The notes beneath the pieces were generated by a model that did no database searches, was not told the origin of the DNA, and saw only the letters and a program-made list of their open reading frames with translations. Position numbers and translations under genes: made by a program. 64,000 nt of DNA from Sporosarcina sp. P33 (GTDB lineage: Bacteria; Bacillota; Bacilli; Bacillales_A; Planococcaceae): contig NZ_CP015027.1 in the NCBI RefSeq assembly GCF_002077155.1, positions 2,954,501 to 3,018,500 on the forward strand, written 5' to 3'. Below, piece by piece: positions 38,564-47,116 of this stretch. How positions within the stretch are numbered: the first letter of the stretch is position 1; the number at the start of each line of letters is the position of its first letter.

Positions 38564-39126
38564 GAATTACTGCGTCACATTGCACATACGACCAACTGCT
38601 TCCGATGATCAGTTCATTGCAAAAAGAAGGGGCGGCCGTTGTTCCGATTATTACACATTCTGTGCTTCATGCAGCGACACGCTTTGGTACGGGGGAAGAA
38701 TGGATTAAACGGATTGAAGATGCGACAGGGGAAAAAGTCGTGTCAAGTATTGTAGAAGCAGAGCCGTTTGGGCCGACGAATCCGCTCGATTGCATGGTGA
38801 TTTCGCCGCTTACAGGAAATTCGATGAGCCGGCTGGCCAATGCTGCAACTGATTCGCCTGTGCTGATGGCGGCAAAGGCTACGCTGCGTAACGGCAAACC
38901 GGTTGTACTGGGTATTTCAACAAATGACGCACTGGGATTAAACGGCATGAACCTCATGAAACTGATCAATATGAAAAATGTTTATTTTATTCCGTTCGGG
39001 CAGGATGATTGCATGAAGAAACCGAACTCCCTGATTTCAAAATTTTCTCTGCTGCCGGAGACTGTAGCTTCCGCTTTAAATCATCAGCAGCTGCAGCCAT
39101 TATTGATAATTCATGATGATGCATGA
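38536..39126 (+). CDS. dpaB: Dipicolinate synthase subunit B
   Basis: DpaB is the flavoprotein-like second subunit of dipicolinate synthase (SpoVFB). The 196-residue product shows the flavin-domain start GKRIGLGITASHCTYDQL, PLTGNSMSRLANAATDSP, and NGKPVVLGISTNDALGLN. ATG 38536 lies inside the end of dpaA after gaaagggg. The presence of dpaA-dpaB is direct evidence that the organism makes dipicolinate and so forms spores. Confidence 0.95.
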   Translation: MLKGKRIGLGITASHCTYDQLLPMISSLQKEGAAVVPIITHSVLHAATRFGTGEEWIKRIEDATGEKVVSSIVEAEPFGPTNPLDCMVISPLTGNSMSRLANAATDSPVLMAAKATLRNGKPVVLGISTNDALGLNGMNLMKLINMKNVYFIPFGQDDCMKKPNSLISKFSLLPETVASALNHQQLQPLLIIHDDA

Positions 39127-39153
39127 AAATAGATTTTTAAATTCTGCAAAATA

Positions 39154-39162
39154 TGTTATAAT
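39154..39162 (+). promoter_or_regulatory. Extended -10 promoter for asd
   Basis: TG at 39154-39155 precedes a perfect TATAAT at 39157-39162, an extended -10 element. The -35 (TTTTTA, 39134-39139) is poor. It would start transcription near 39169, about 75 bases before asd, making asd-dapA independent of dpaAB. Confidence 0.55.
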
Positions 39163-39243
39163 TCGTTCAATAACAATTAACGAGACGCGGATGATACTAT
39201 TTGTCCCAAATATTACTTGTTAATCATTGAAAGGAAGATATAG

Positions 39244-40269
39244 ATGAAGAATGTTAATGTTGCAATTGTCGGAGCGACCGGAGCGGTAGGAACGAAAATA
39301 CTTGATAAATTGGTTGAGCGGAATTTCCCAGCCGCGTCTATCAAGTTATTAGCATCCAAACGTTCTGCGGGCAAAGAAATCAAAGCTGGCGGGGAGACGT
39401 ACGTTGTAGAGGAAACAACGCCGAAAGCTTTTGAAGGTATTGACATTGCATTCTTTAGTGCAGGCGGGAGTATCTCTGAAAAATTTGCACATGATGCAGT
39501 GAAAAGCGGAGCAGTTGTCATAGATAACACGAGTGCGTTCCGTATGGATCCCAATACACCGCTCGTCGTTCCGGAAGTGAATCCGCACGAATTAACTAAT
39601 CATTCCGGAATCATTGCGAATCCGAACTGTTCCACGATTCAGATGGTGGCCGCACTGAAGCCGATTAAAGATCAGTACGGTCTGAACAGGCTGATTGTCT
39701 CCACGTATCAGGCTGTATCCGGTGCAGGTGTAGAAGCGATCGACGAACTGGCTGAACAAAGCAAGCAATTCACTGACCGCACTGACATACAGGCGGAAGT
39801 GTTGCCGTCAGCTTCAGCGGCGCGCCATTATCCGATTGCCTTCAACGCGATTCCGCAGATTGATTCATTTGGTGAGTCGGGCTATACATTGGAAGAGCTG
39901 AAAATGATCAATGAAACGAAGAAAATATTTGGAGATCAGAACATGGCAGTAGCGGCAACATGTGTCAGATTACCGGTGGTATCGGGTCATTCAGAATCGG
40001 TCTACATTGAACTTGATCAGGATAACGTCACAGTAAAGGATATCCAGTCACTGCTTGAGAAAGCGCCCGGAATCGTATTACAGGACGATCCCGCGTCTCA
40101 AACCTATCCAATGCCTTTGTACGCAGAGGATAAAGATGAAGTATTCGTTGGAAGAATCCGTAAAGATCTCGATAACCCGAAAGGATTCCACTTGTGGATT
40201 GTATCAGATAATTTACTCAAAGGTGCTGCGCTCAATTCTGTGCAGATCGCTGAAGCATTGATCAAATAA
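39244..40269 (+). CDS. asd: Aspartate-semialdehyde dehydrogenase
   Basis: Asd reduces aspartyl phosphate to aspartate semialdehyde, the branch point for lysine, diaminopimelate, threonine and methionine. The 341-residue product has the NADP motif IVGATGAVGTKIL (residues 9-20), the catalytic Cys129 in NPNCSTIQM, and the downstream VVSGHSESVYIELD region with the active-site His. The ribosome-binding site gaaaggaag precedes the ATG. In B. subtilis asd is followed by dapG; here it is followed directly by dapA. Confidence 0.98.
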   Translation: MKNVNVAIVGATGAVGTKILDKLVERNFPAASIKLLASKRSAGKEIKAGGETYVVEETTPKAFEGIDIAFFSAGGSISEKFAHDAVKSGAVVIDNTSAFRMDPNTPLVVPEVNPHELTNHSGIIANPNCSTIQMVAALKPIKDQYGLNRLIVSTYQAVSGAGVEAIDELAEQSKQFTDRTDIQAEVLPSASAARHYPIAFNAIPQIDSFGESGYTLEELKMINETKKIFGDQNMAVAATCVRLPVVSGHSESVYIELDQDNVTVKDIQSLLEKAPGIVLQDDPASQTYPMPLYAEDKDEVFVGRIRKDLDNPKGFHLWIVSDNLLKGAALNSVQIAEALIK

Positions 40270-40315
40270 TTCGGGCAGTTAGAGTAAAGAATGATAATGA
40301 AAAGGAATGATCAAT

Positions 40316-41206
40316 GTGCAACTTGGAAATATCGGAACAGCAATGGTCACTCCTTTTTTTCCTGACGGTACGATTGATTATGAGCAGACAGCAAAACTGC
40401 TTGAGCATTTAATCGCAAATGGGACAGATTCAGTCATCGTCAGCGGTACGACCGGTGAATCACCGACACTTACTGCGGAGGAAAAAAAGGAATTGCTTGA
40501 TTTTGTAGTAAAAACGGTAAATAAGCGGATTCCCGTCATTGCGGGTACAGGGACAAACAATACAGCCGAGTCAATGGAATTGACGAAAGCTGCCGAATTG
40601 TCTGGCGCTGACGGAATAATGCTTGTGACCCCCTACTACAACAAGCCTGACCAAAAAGGTATGTACGCGCATTTTTCGAAAATAGCGGGTGTCACGACAT
40701 TGCCGGTGTTGCTTTATAATATTCCAAGCAGGTCTATCGTCAACCTTCTTCCTGAGACGGTTATTGCATTATCAAAAATCGATAATATCAAAGCGGTTAA
40801 AGAAGCCAGCGGAAGTCTTGAACAAATGGCTGAGATCATTGAAGGCACGGCTGAAGATTTTGAAGTATACAGCGGTGATGACAGCTTGACGTTGCCATTG
40901 CTTTCAATCGGAGGAAGAGGAATTATATCCGTTTCGTCCCATGTGGTTGGCAATGAAATGCAGCAAATGATTCAGGCGTTCCAAAATGGCAGATTAAAAG
41001 AGGCTGCGGATATCCACCGTTCTTTATTGCCGGTATTCAAGGCGCTTTTCTCTGCTCCGAATCCGGCGCCTGTAAAATACGCATTGAAAAGGGCCGGTGT
41101 ATCTGCCGGCGGCGTGCGTTTGCCGCTCGTTGCAATGGATGCAGATGAAGCATCGCTGATCGATGCAGCACTCGAAAACTTTCATAAAAAAACGGGAAAT
41201 GTGTAA
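40316..41206 (+). CDS. dapA: 4-hydroxy-tetrahydrodipicolinate synthase (GTG start)
   Basis: DapA condenses pyruvate with aspartate semialdehyde, feeding diaminopimelate, lysine and dipicolinate. The product (296 residues) has Tyr107 in VTPYYNKP, the active-site Tyr134 and Schiff-base Lys162 in VKEASGS, and SGTTGESPTL near residue 43. GTG 40316 is 9 bases after AAGGA (40302-40306) and gives MQLGNIGTAM, matching homologues. The in-frame ATG at 40307 directly abuts the Shine-Dalgarno and is unlikely. It ends in a strong terminator. Confidence 0.97.
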   Translation: MQLGNIGTAMVTPFFPDGTIDYEQTAKLLEHLIANGTDSVIVSGTTGESPTLTAEEKKELLDFVVKTVNKRIPVIAGTGTNNTAESMELTKAAELSGADGIMLVTPYYNKPDQKGMYAHFSKIAGVTTLPVLLYNIPSRSIVNLLPETVIALSKIDNIKAVKEASGSLEQMAEIIEGTAEDFEVYSGDDSLTLPLLSIGGRGIISVSSHVVGNEMQQMIQAFQNGRLKEAADIHRSLLPVFKALFSAPNPAPVKYALKRAGVSAGGVRLPLVAMDADEASLIDAALENFHKKTGNV

Positions 41207-41212
41207 TAAACT

Positions 41213-41241
41213 AAAGCCGGACGACCAATCCGGCTTTTTTT
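41213..41241 (+). terminator. Intrinsic terminator after dapA
   Basis: A 9-bp stem (AAAGCCGGA with TCCGGCTTT, 41213-41221 with 41229-41237) with a seven-base loop, followed by a T run. Confidence 0.88.
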
Positions 41242-41243
41242 GT

Positions 41244-41273
41244 TTGTACTGAGCACCTGTTATCTCGTATAAT
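41244..41273 (+). promoter_or_regulatory. Predicted promoter for rnjB
   Basis: A perfect -10 TATAAT (41268-41273) lies 18 bases after TTGTAC (41244-41249). It follows the dapA terminator directly. Confidence 0.55.
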
Positions 41274-41319
41274 GGAGTTTAGTCGTTGTGGGCGGGAATA
41301 GAATATAGGAGGAAACAAT

Positions 41320-42987
41320 GTGACCAAAATACAAAATGAAATAATTAGAGTGATTCCACTGGGTGGAGTAGGGGAAATCGGAAAATCCATGTACATCGTT
41401 GAAATCGATGATGAACTGTTTATTATGGATTCCGGATTAATGTTCCCGGAAACAGAAATGCTTGGAATTGACTTCGTTATACCTGATATGACGTATCTGG
41501 AAGAAAATAAAGACCGGGTGAAAGGGATCTTCTTAACGCACGGCCATGAAGATGCAATTGGATCCATTGCATATCTGTTGCAAAAAGTACAAGCCCCGGT
41601 TTACGGAACGAAATTAACATTAGCTTTGGCGAAAGAGCATTTGAAAAAAATGCCTGCACCGTCTAATGTCCGATTCTTTGAAGTGACTAATAAAAGCCGT
41701 ATGAATTTCAAGCGCACGCATGTAACATTCTTTTACACGACGCACAGTATTCCGGACTCTTTAGGAATCGTTTTTCACACGAGTGAAGGTGCAATCGTCA
41801 ATACGGGTGAATTTAAATTCGACCAGGCTGCAAAAGGAAAGTATCGTCCTGATTTTGCAAAAATGGCTGCCCTTGGTGAAGAAGGCGTCTTTATTCTGAT
41901 GTCAGATTCTACGGAAGCAGAGCGTCCGGGCTATACAACATCCGAGTCTGTGATCGAAAAACGTCTGTCCAAAACGTTCCATGAAGCGCAAGGGCGAATA
42001 TTGGTGGCGTTATATGCATCAAACTTCATCAGAATCCAGCAAGTCCTTGACCAGGCAGCCGCAAAGAAAAAGAAAGTTGCGGTCATCGGTAAAAGTCTGG
42101 AAAGCTATTTTGAGGTAGGAATTCGCCTTGGCTATTTACAGGTGGAAGAGGATATTGTGATTCCGGTGAAAGATATGGATAACCATGATGACCAGGATAT
42201 AGTCATTATCGTAACGGGCAACCAGGGTGAACCGCTGGATGCGCTGGAAAAGATCGTACGCAAACATCATAGAGAAATCAATATTAAGAACACAGATACC
42301 GTGCTGATCACATTTACTCCGTCGCCTGTCATGGAGATTTCCATGTATAAGATGATGAATGAACTGTCTAAAGCAGGCGCAACTGTCCTGACTTCCACTC
42401 GTAATGTGCACGTTTCGGGCCACGGCTCTGCGGAAGACTTGAAAATGATGCTGAACTTGATGCAGCCAAAATACTTTATTCCAATTCAAGGTGAATACCG
42501 TATGCTGATTGCACATTCCAAACTGGCACAAGAAGTCGGTTTGCCGAAAAACCGCATCTTCATTGCAGACAAAGGCGATATTGTAGAATTCAAGAATGAC
42601 AAACTTCGCATGGCCGGAAGAGTTCAGGCGGGCAATGTTCTGATTGATGGTATTGGTGTAGGTGACGTAGGGAATATCGTCTTGCGTGACCGTAAGCTAC
42701 TATCACAAGACGGGATTTTTACAGTCGTCGTCACGTTAAACAGAAAGCAAAAGCGAATTGCTGCAGGTCCTGAAGTCGTTTCAAGAGGCTTCGTCTACGT
42801 TCGTGATTCGGAAGAACTGTTTGAAGAAGCGACAAAGCTTATTCGTAAGATTGTCGAGAAGTATGTGAATAAAGAAACGTTTGAATGGACAAACATTAAA
42901 CAAGAGATCCGTGAAACGTTAAGTTCTTATTTGTATCAGCAAACGAAGAGACGCCCGATGATTATTCCCATCATTATGGAATACTAA
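41320..42987 (+). CDS. rnjB: Ribonuclease J2 (GTG start), catalytic motif incomplete
   Basis: RNase J2 is the partner of RNase J1 in the 5'-3' exo/endonuclease complex that matures and degrades RNA. The 555-residue product is a metallo-beta-lactamase/beta-CASP protein. Its zinc motif reads THGHEDAIG (His74, His76, Asp78), so the second His of HxHxDH is Ala79, and I do not see it restored. This fits the J2 subunit, which from memory has weak activity next to J1. The position after dapA is as in B. subtilis. GTG 41320 is 7 bases after AGGAGG; the overlapping ATG reads into a stop. Confidence 0.94.
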   Translation: MTKIQNEIIRVIPLGGVGEIGKSMYIVEIDDELFIMDSGLMFPETEMLGIDFVIPDMTYLEENKDRVKGIFLTHGHEDAIGSIAYLLQKVQAPVYGTKLTLALAKEHLKKMPAPSNVRFFEVTNKSRMNFKRTHVTFFYTTHSIPDSLGIVFHTSEGAIVNTGEFKFDQAAKGKYRPDFAKMAALGEEGVFILMSDSTEAERPGYTTSESVIEKRLSKTFHEAQGRILVALYASNFIRIQQVLDQAAAKKKKVAVIGKSLESYFEVGIRLGYLQVEEDIVIPVKDMDNHDDQDIVIIVTGNQGEPLDALEKIVRKHHREINIKNTDTVLITFTPSPVMEISMYKMMNELSKAGATVLTSTRNVHVSGHGSAEDLKMMLNLMQPKYFIPIQGEYRMLIAHSKLAQEVGLPKNRIFIADKGDIVEFKNDKLRMAGRVQAGNVLIDGIGVGDVGNIVLRDRKLLSQDGIFTVVVTLNRKQKRIAAGPEVVSRGFVYVRDSEELFEEATKLIRKIVEKYVNKETFEWTNIKQEIRETLSSYLYQQTKRRPMIIPIIMEY

Positions 42988-43022
42988 TCCGCATCGTTCG
43001 GTGATAAATTAACTAACCAGTG

Positions 43023-43057
43023 GATTTCCATGCCTTCTTGGCTGGAAATCTTTTTTT
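43023..43057 (+). terminator. Intrinsic terminator between rnjB and spoIIIE
   Basis: An 8-bp stem (43023-43030 with 43043-43050), extended by GCC/GGC across one bulged base, is followed by seven Ts. Confidence 0.85.
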
Positions 43058-43075
43058 CAGAAAGGGGGTTGGCAA

Positions 43076-45418
43076 ATGGCGAAGAAACGGGCAAAAAAGA
43101 GAGCCCCGGCAAAGAAAAAACAACAAAAAAAACAGCAAAGTCAGATGCAGCCGCTTTGGTTTGAAATACTGGGTGTCGTACTAATTGGCATAGCGATCAT
43201 CATGATATTTGAGTTCGGAATAATTGGCAGCGGACTTTCAGCATTCTCCAGGTTTTTATTAGGGAACTGGTATGTGGCTCTGCCATTTTTAATTATTGTG
43301 CAGGCATTAATATTTATGATTAAACGGCAGGTTGGCGGATACAAGCATCGCATCGTAATCGGCTGTCTATTTATTTTAGCCAGTATGCTGCTGTTCAGTC
43401 ATGTCCATCTGTTTCAGACTTTGTATGAAAGTAAAGTACTAATGTCGAATTCCGCGCTGAAGGAAACGTGGAAGGTTCTTGTTACCAACGGAGGAATCCA
43501 CGATCAGACAGGCACATTGGGCGGCGGTATGCTGGGGGCTGTGTTGTTTGCAATGTTCTACTCACTCGTAGATTCCTCAGGCGCCACAGTAGCGGGGGTG
43601 CTGCTGCTCTTGATCGGTATTATCCTGCTGACAGGCAAGGCGCTAATTCCGTATCTGGTTGAACAGACACCCATCTTTATTAATAGTGTGAAGAAAAAGT
43701 GGGCAGCACGGGAAAAGAAGTCTGTTAAGTCACCGGAAGCACAGCGTAAAGAAGGTATGCGCAGCAGCAGAAAGTCGAAACAGAAAACGGCGGAGCCGAC
43801 TGTGGCAGAAATGATTCCAGTGGAGCCGGAGCCCGTCAGTGAACCGATTATTTCAAGTTTCACATCAAAAATAGAACAAGCGCCTCCGCTCGAAAAAGCA
43901 GAGGAAAGTAATGAGACTAAAGAAGAAACGCCGGAAGCAGACCTAAAAGATCCGGCAGCTGATTTTCCGGTGATGGGCGGAGAACAGGAAAATGAAGCAT
44001 ATATACTTCCGTCAACGAGTTTACTTGAACCGCCTGTGTCAAGTGATCAGTCAGGAGAGTACGATCTGATTCAGGCAAATGCTAAGAAACTGGAGAAAAC
44101 ATTCCTTAGCTTCGGGGTGAAGGCGCGTGTCACTCAAGTACATTTAGGCCCAGCTGTAACCAAATATGAGATTCTTCCTGATTCCGGTGTTAAAGTAAGC
44201 CGAATCGTCAGTCTGGCAGATGATATTGCTTTGGCGCTGGCGGCAAGCGGTATTCGTATCGAGGCTCCAATTCCAGGGAAATCAGCAGTAGGGATTGAAG
44301 TGCCGAATCATGCAGTGGCAATGGTCAGCCTGCGTGAAGTGCTTGAATCAAAAGAAAACAATCGTGCACAATCCAAGCTGCTTGTCGGACTTGGCCGTGA
44401 TGTAACCGGACAGGCGATGATGACCGAACTCAATAAAATGCCTCACGTATTAATTGCTGGAGCGACAGGAAGCGGGAAAAGTGTCTGTGTAAATGGAATA
44501 ATTATGAGCATCATCATGCGGGCGAAGCCGCATGAAGTAAAAATGATGATGATCGATCCGAAAATGGTAGAACTGAACGTCTTCAATGGGATACCGCATT
44601 TATTGGCCCCTGTCGTTACCGATCCGCGAAAAGCAGCACAGGCACTGCAGCGTGTGGTATCTGAAATGGAACGCAGATATGAATTGTTTTCTCATACAGG
44701 TACCCGAAATATTGAAGGGTATAATAATCATATTGAACAGTGGAATGAAGAGCATGACGAGAAACATCCACGCATGCCGTATATTGTAGTAATCGTTGAT
44801 GAACTGGCCGACTTGATGATGGTTGCGTCAAGTGATGTCGAAGACTCCATCACCAGACTGGCACAAATGGCGAGAGCGGCAGGCATACACCTGATTATCG
44901 CAACACAGCGTCCGAGTGTTGATGTTATTACGGGGATCATTAAAGCAAATATTCCTTCCCGTATTGCTTTTGCGGTATCTTCAGCTATTGATTCACGGAC
45001 TATTCTTGATGGAAGTGGTGCAGAAAAGCTGCTGGGGCGCGGAGATATGTTATTCCTGCCTGCCGGAGCTTCGAAACCGACACGTATCCAAGGTGCTTTT
45101 GTTTCGGATGAAGAAGTCGAATCGGTAGTCAATTTCGTTATTGAACAGCAAAAAGCACAATATCAGGAAGAAATGATTCCCACTGAGGTGGAAGTAGTCG
45201 CACCGCATGAAGAAACCGATGATTTATACGATGAGGCGGTCCAAATGGTAGTGGATATGCAGACCGCTTCCGTGTCGATGATTCAGCGCCGGTTCCGGGT
45301 AGGATACGCGAGAGCTGCCCGTATTGTCGATCAGATGGAAGCCCGGGGTGTTGTCGGGCCGCCGGAGGGCAGTAAACCAAGACAGGTAATGATCGGTCAG
45401 TCAGAACTTGACTTGTGA
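43076..45418 (+). CDS. spoIIIE: DNA translocase SpoIIIE/FtsK
   Basis: SpoIIIE pumps the chromosome into the forespore during sporulation and clears DNA from the division septum. The 780-residue product has a Lys/Arg/Ala-rich N-terminus, four membrane segments (about residues 25-200), an acidic, proline-rich linker, and a RecA-like motor with Walker A GATGSGKS (near residue 461) and Walker [15 protein letters not shown]-terminal winged-helix gamma domain ([20 protein letters not shown]) recognises the directional DNA sequence. It has a ribosome-binding site aaaggggg. Confidence 0.97.
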   Translation: MAKKRAKKRAPAKKKQQKKQQSQMQPLWFEILGVVLIGIAIIMIFEFGIIGSGLSAFSRFLLGNWYVALPFLIIVQALIFMIKRQVGGYKHRIVIGCLFILASMLLFSHVHLFQTLYESKVLMSNSALKETWKVLVTNGGIHDQTGTLGGGMLGAVLFAMFYSLVDSSGATVAGVLLLLIGIILLTGKALIPYLVEQTPIFINSVKKKWAAREKKSVKSPEAQRKEGMRSSRKSKQKTAEPTVAEMIPVEPEPVSEPIISSFTSKIEQAPPLEKAEESNETKEETPEADLKDPAADFPVMGGEQENEAYILPSTSLLEPPVSSDQSGEYDLIQANAKKLEKTFLSFGVKARVTQVHLGPAVTKYEILPDSGVKVSRIVSLADDIALALAASGIRIEAPIPGKSAVGIEVPNHAVAMVSLREVLESKENNRAQSKLLVGLGRDVTGQAMMTELNKMPHVLIAGATGSGKSVCVNGIIMSIIMRAKPHEVKMMMIDPKMVELNVFNGIPHLLAPVVTDPRKAAQALQRVVSEMERRYELFSHTGTRNIEGYNNHIEQWNEEHDEKHPRMPYIVVIVDELADLMMVASSDVEDSITRLAQMARAAGIHLIIATQRPSVDVITGIIKANIPSRIAFAVSSAIDSRTILDGSGAEKLLGRGDMLFLPAGASKPTRIQGAFVSDEEVESVVNFVIEQQKAQYQEEMIPTEVEVVAPHEETDDLYDEAVQMVVDMQTASVSMIQRRFRVGYARAARIVDQMEARGVVGPPEGSKPRQVMIGQSELDL

Positions 45419-45758
45419 TGGCTGACGGAATAGATGAATAAATCGAAAATGTCCGTGATTTTAACTAGATATTTCCTTCCGCCTAAGAAAATGATATAGT
45501 AAAGGCGGAAGGAAATGTGTGTTCCAGGGAAATGCAAAAAGCAGATTATCTCATATTTAGAATCTGGTAAAGCGCTCTCATACAATGCATTTTTGCCTAA
45601 GTAATCATATTACCGACAACATAACAGCGAATAATGATTGAAGGTTCTATTATTCACTGGGAAATGGCAATTAATTTGCTTTAAATAGGCATAACCGGGT
45701 ATAAGACGTATAACGTCCTGATTTCATACCAAAATTATTTAAGGGGAGGTCATTGTTG
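45419..45758 (+). other. Intergenic region upstream of the BMP lipoprotein gene
   Basis: No gene is supported in this 340-base stretch. It holds a 14-bp perfect inverted repeat (separate entry), a GAATAAT/ATTATTC pair (45631 region), and a hairpin close to the gene in which GGTAT (45698-45702) pairs with ATACC (45726-45730) around an inner GACGT/ACGTC. The paired elements suggest regulated transcription or a structured leader for the transporter lipoprotein gene. Confidence 0.5.
45471..45516. repeat. 14-bp perfect inverted repeat containing a -10-like hexamer
   Basis: The arms 45471-45484 and 45503-45516 are perfectly complementary. The 18-base loop contains TGATATAGT, an extended -10-like element, so the palindrome may be an operator around a promoter. 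There is no T run after it, so it is a poor terminator. Confidence 0.75.
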
Positions 45759-46847
45759 ATGAAAAAGAGAAAATTCGGTCTGGCTATGTCTTTAGTGCTA
45801 GCCGCAGGCACAATGCTGGCAGCATGTGGTTCTGATGATAAGGGCAAGAACGAAGCTGGGGAAAAACCGGCTGCGGGGAATGACGGTGAAAAGAGCGAAT
45901 TCTCACTTGCCATGGTAACGGACGTAGGTGGAATTGATGATAAATCATTCAACCAGTCTGCATGGACAGGCGTTAAGGAGTTCGGTGAAGAACAAGGATG
46001 GGAAAAAGGAACCGGGGGGTACGATTACCTTCAGTCAACTGGCCCTGGAGATTATACAACGAACCTTAATAACTTGGCACGTCGTGATTTCAACTTGATT
46101 TTCGGAGTAGGTTTCTTAATGGAAGATGCAATTGCTGATATTGCAGCGCAACAAAAAGATACTCAATTCTCTATTATTGATGGTGAAGTAGATGCGCCGA
46201 ACGTAGCAAGTATCCTCTTTAAAGAACAAGAAGGCGGATACTTAGCCGGGGTAGCAGCTGGGTTAATGACAAAATCGAATAAAGTTGGTTTCATCGGCGG
46301 TATGGACAACCCGGTAATCGAACGTTTTGAAGCTGGATTCATTGAAGGCGTTAAAGCAGTCAAGCCCGAAATCAAAGTAGACTCTAAATATGTAGGTGCA
46401 TTTGATAAAGCGGAACTGGGTAAAGCAGAAGCTGGCCGTATGTACTCTTCAGGCGTTGATATTATTTTCCACGCTGCGGGCGGTACAGGCAATGGTGTAT
46501 TCTCTGAAGCAAAAGAGCGTAAGCAGGCTGATAAAGATGCATATGTCTGGGTAATAGGTGTTGACTCTGACCAGTATGAAGAAGGTAAAGTCGGAGATGA
46601 TAACGTTACACTTACATCTATGCTGAAGCGTGTTGACGTAGCGGTTAAAGATATCGCGAAATTGGCAATGGAGGGTAATTTCCCAGGGGGAGAAACAAAG
46701 GTTTACGGTCTCCAGGATAACGGACTTAAACTTGCTGATTCACGCGGTGCCATTCCAAAGGAAGTAACAGATCAAATTGACGAGTATGCTCAAAAGATCG
46801 CGGATGGCGAAATTGAAGTACCTGAGTTTGTAGAAAAAAAGAAATAA
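45759..46847 (+). CDS. BMP-family nucleoside-binding lipoprotein
   Basis: This is the substrate-binding lipoprotein of a BMP-family ABC transporter. The signal peptide MKKRKFGLAMSLVLAAGTML ends in a lipobox with the lipidated Cys23 (LAAC). The mature 340 residues form the periplasmic-binding-type fold of the TmpC/NupN/PnrA group, with VTDVGGIDDKSFNQSAW as the typical start. The substrate is likely purine nucleosides, as for B. subtilis NupN, by family and neighbourhood. ATG 45759 has GGGGAGG 9 bases upstream. A terminator and inverted repeat separate it from the ATPase. Confidence 0.93.
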   Translation: MKKRKFGLAMSLVLAAGTMLAACGSDDKGKNEAGEKPAAGNDGEKSEFSLAMVTDVGGIDDKSFNQSAWTGVKEFGEEQGWEKGTGGYDYLQSTGPGDYTTNLNNLARRDFNLIFGVGFLMEDAIADIAAQQKDTQFSIIDGEVDAPNVASILFKEQEGGYLAGVAAGLMTKSNKVGFIGGMDNPVIERFEAGFIEGVKAVKPEIKVDSKYVGAFDKAELGKAEAGRMYSSGVDIIFHAAGGTGNGVFSEAKERKQADKDAYVWVIGVDSDQYEEGKVGDDNVTLTSMLKRVDVAVKDIAKLAMEGNFPGGETKVYGLQDNGLKLADSRGAIPKEVTDQIDEYAQKIADGEIEVPEFVEKKK

Positions 46848-46858
46848 GCTCTCAAAAC

Positions 46859-46891
46859 AATAAAGGCCGGTTTCAAATCGGCCTTTATTTC
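46859..46891 (+). terminator. Intrinsic terminator after the BMP lipoprotein gene
   Basis: An 11-bp stem (46859-46869 with 46879-46889) is followed by a short T run. It probably lowers expression of the ATPase and permease genes compared with the abundant binding protein. Confidence 0.82.
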
Positions 46892-46894
46892 ATT

Positions 46895-46953
46895 AAATTA
46901 ATAAAATAAAGGTTCTCTGACATATTGGTCCGGAACTTTTATTTTATTAATTT
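46895..46953. repeat. 21-bp inverted repeat between the lipoprotein and ATPase genes
   Basis: Positions 46895-46915 pair with 46933-46953 over 21 bp with one G-T pair, around a 17-base loop containing a further GAC/GTC. The A/T-rich arms resemble the end of an AT-rich terminator, but the arm length is exceptional. It follows a complete terminator immediately, in the leader of the ATPase gene. Confidence 0.8.
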
Positions 46954-47116
46954 GTAAGATTAATAAGGAAATAATATAGAAAATACGTAGGTATGCTTCA
47001 CATCTTGTGTAAATGCTTTCGACTTGTCACTTGGAGGCTTTTTCACGTATTATTCAACACAAGAGCCGAACCGCTCAGTTCTTATAAATTCTACTACAGG
47101 CAGGGAAGTGATTGGA

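Noticed and set aside
41318..41320. ATG as rnjB start
   Set aside because: The ATG reads immediately into TGA; the overlapping GTG in the correct frame with AGGAGG 7 bases upstream is the start.
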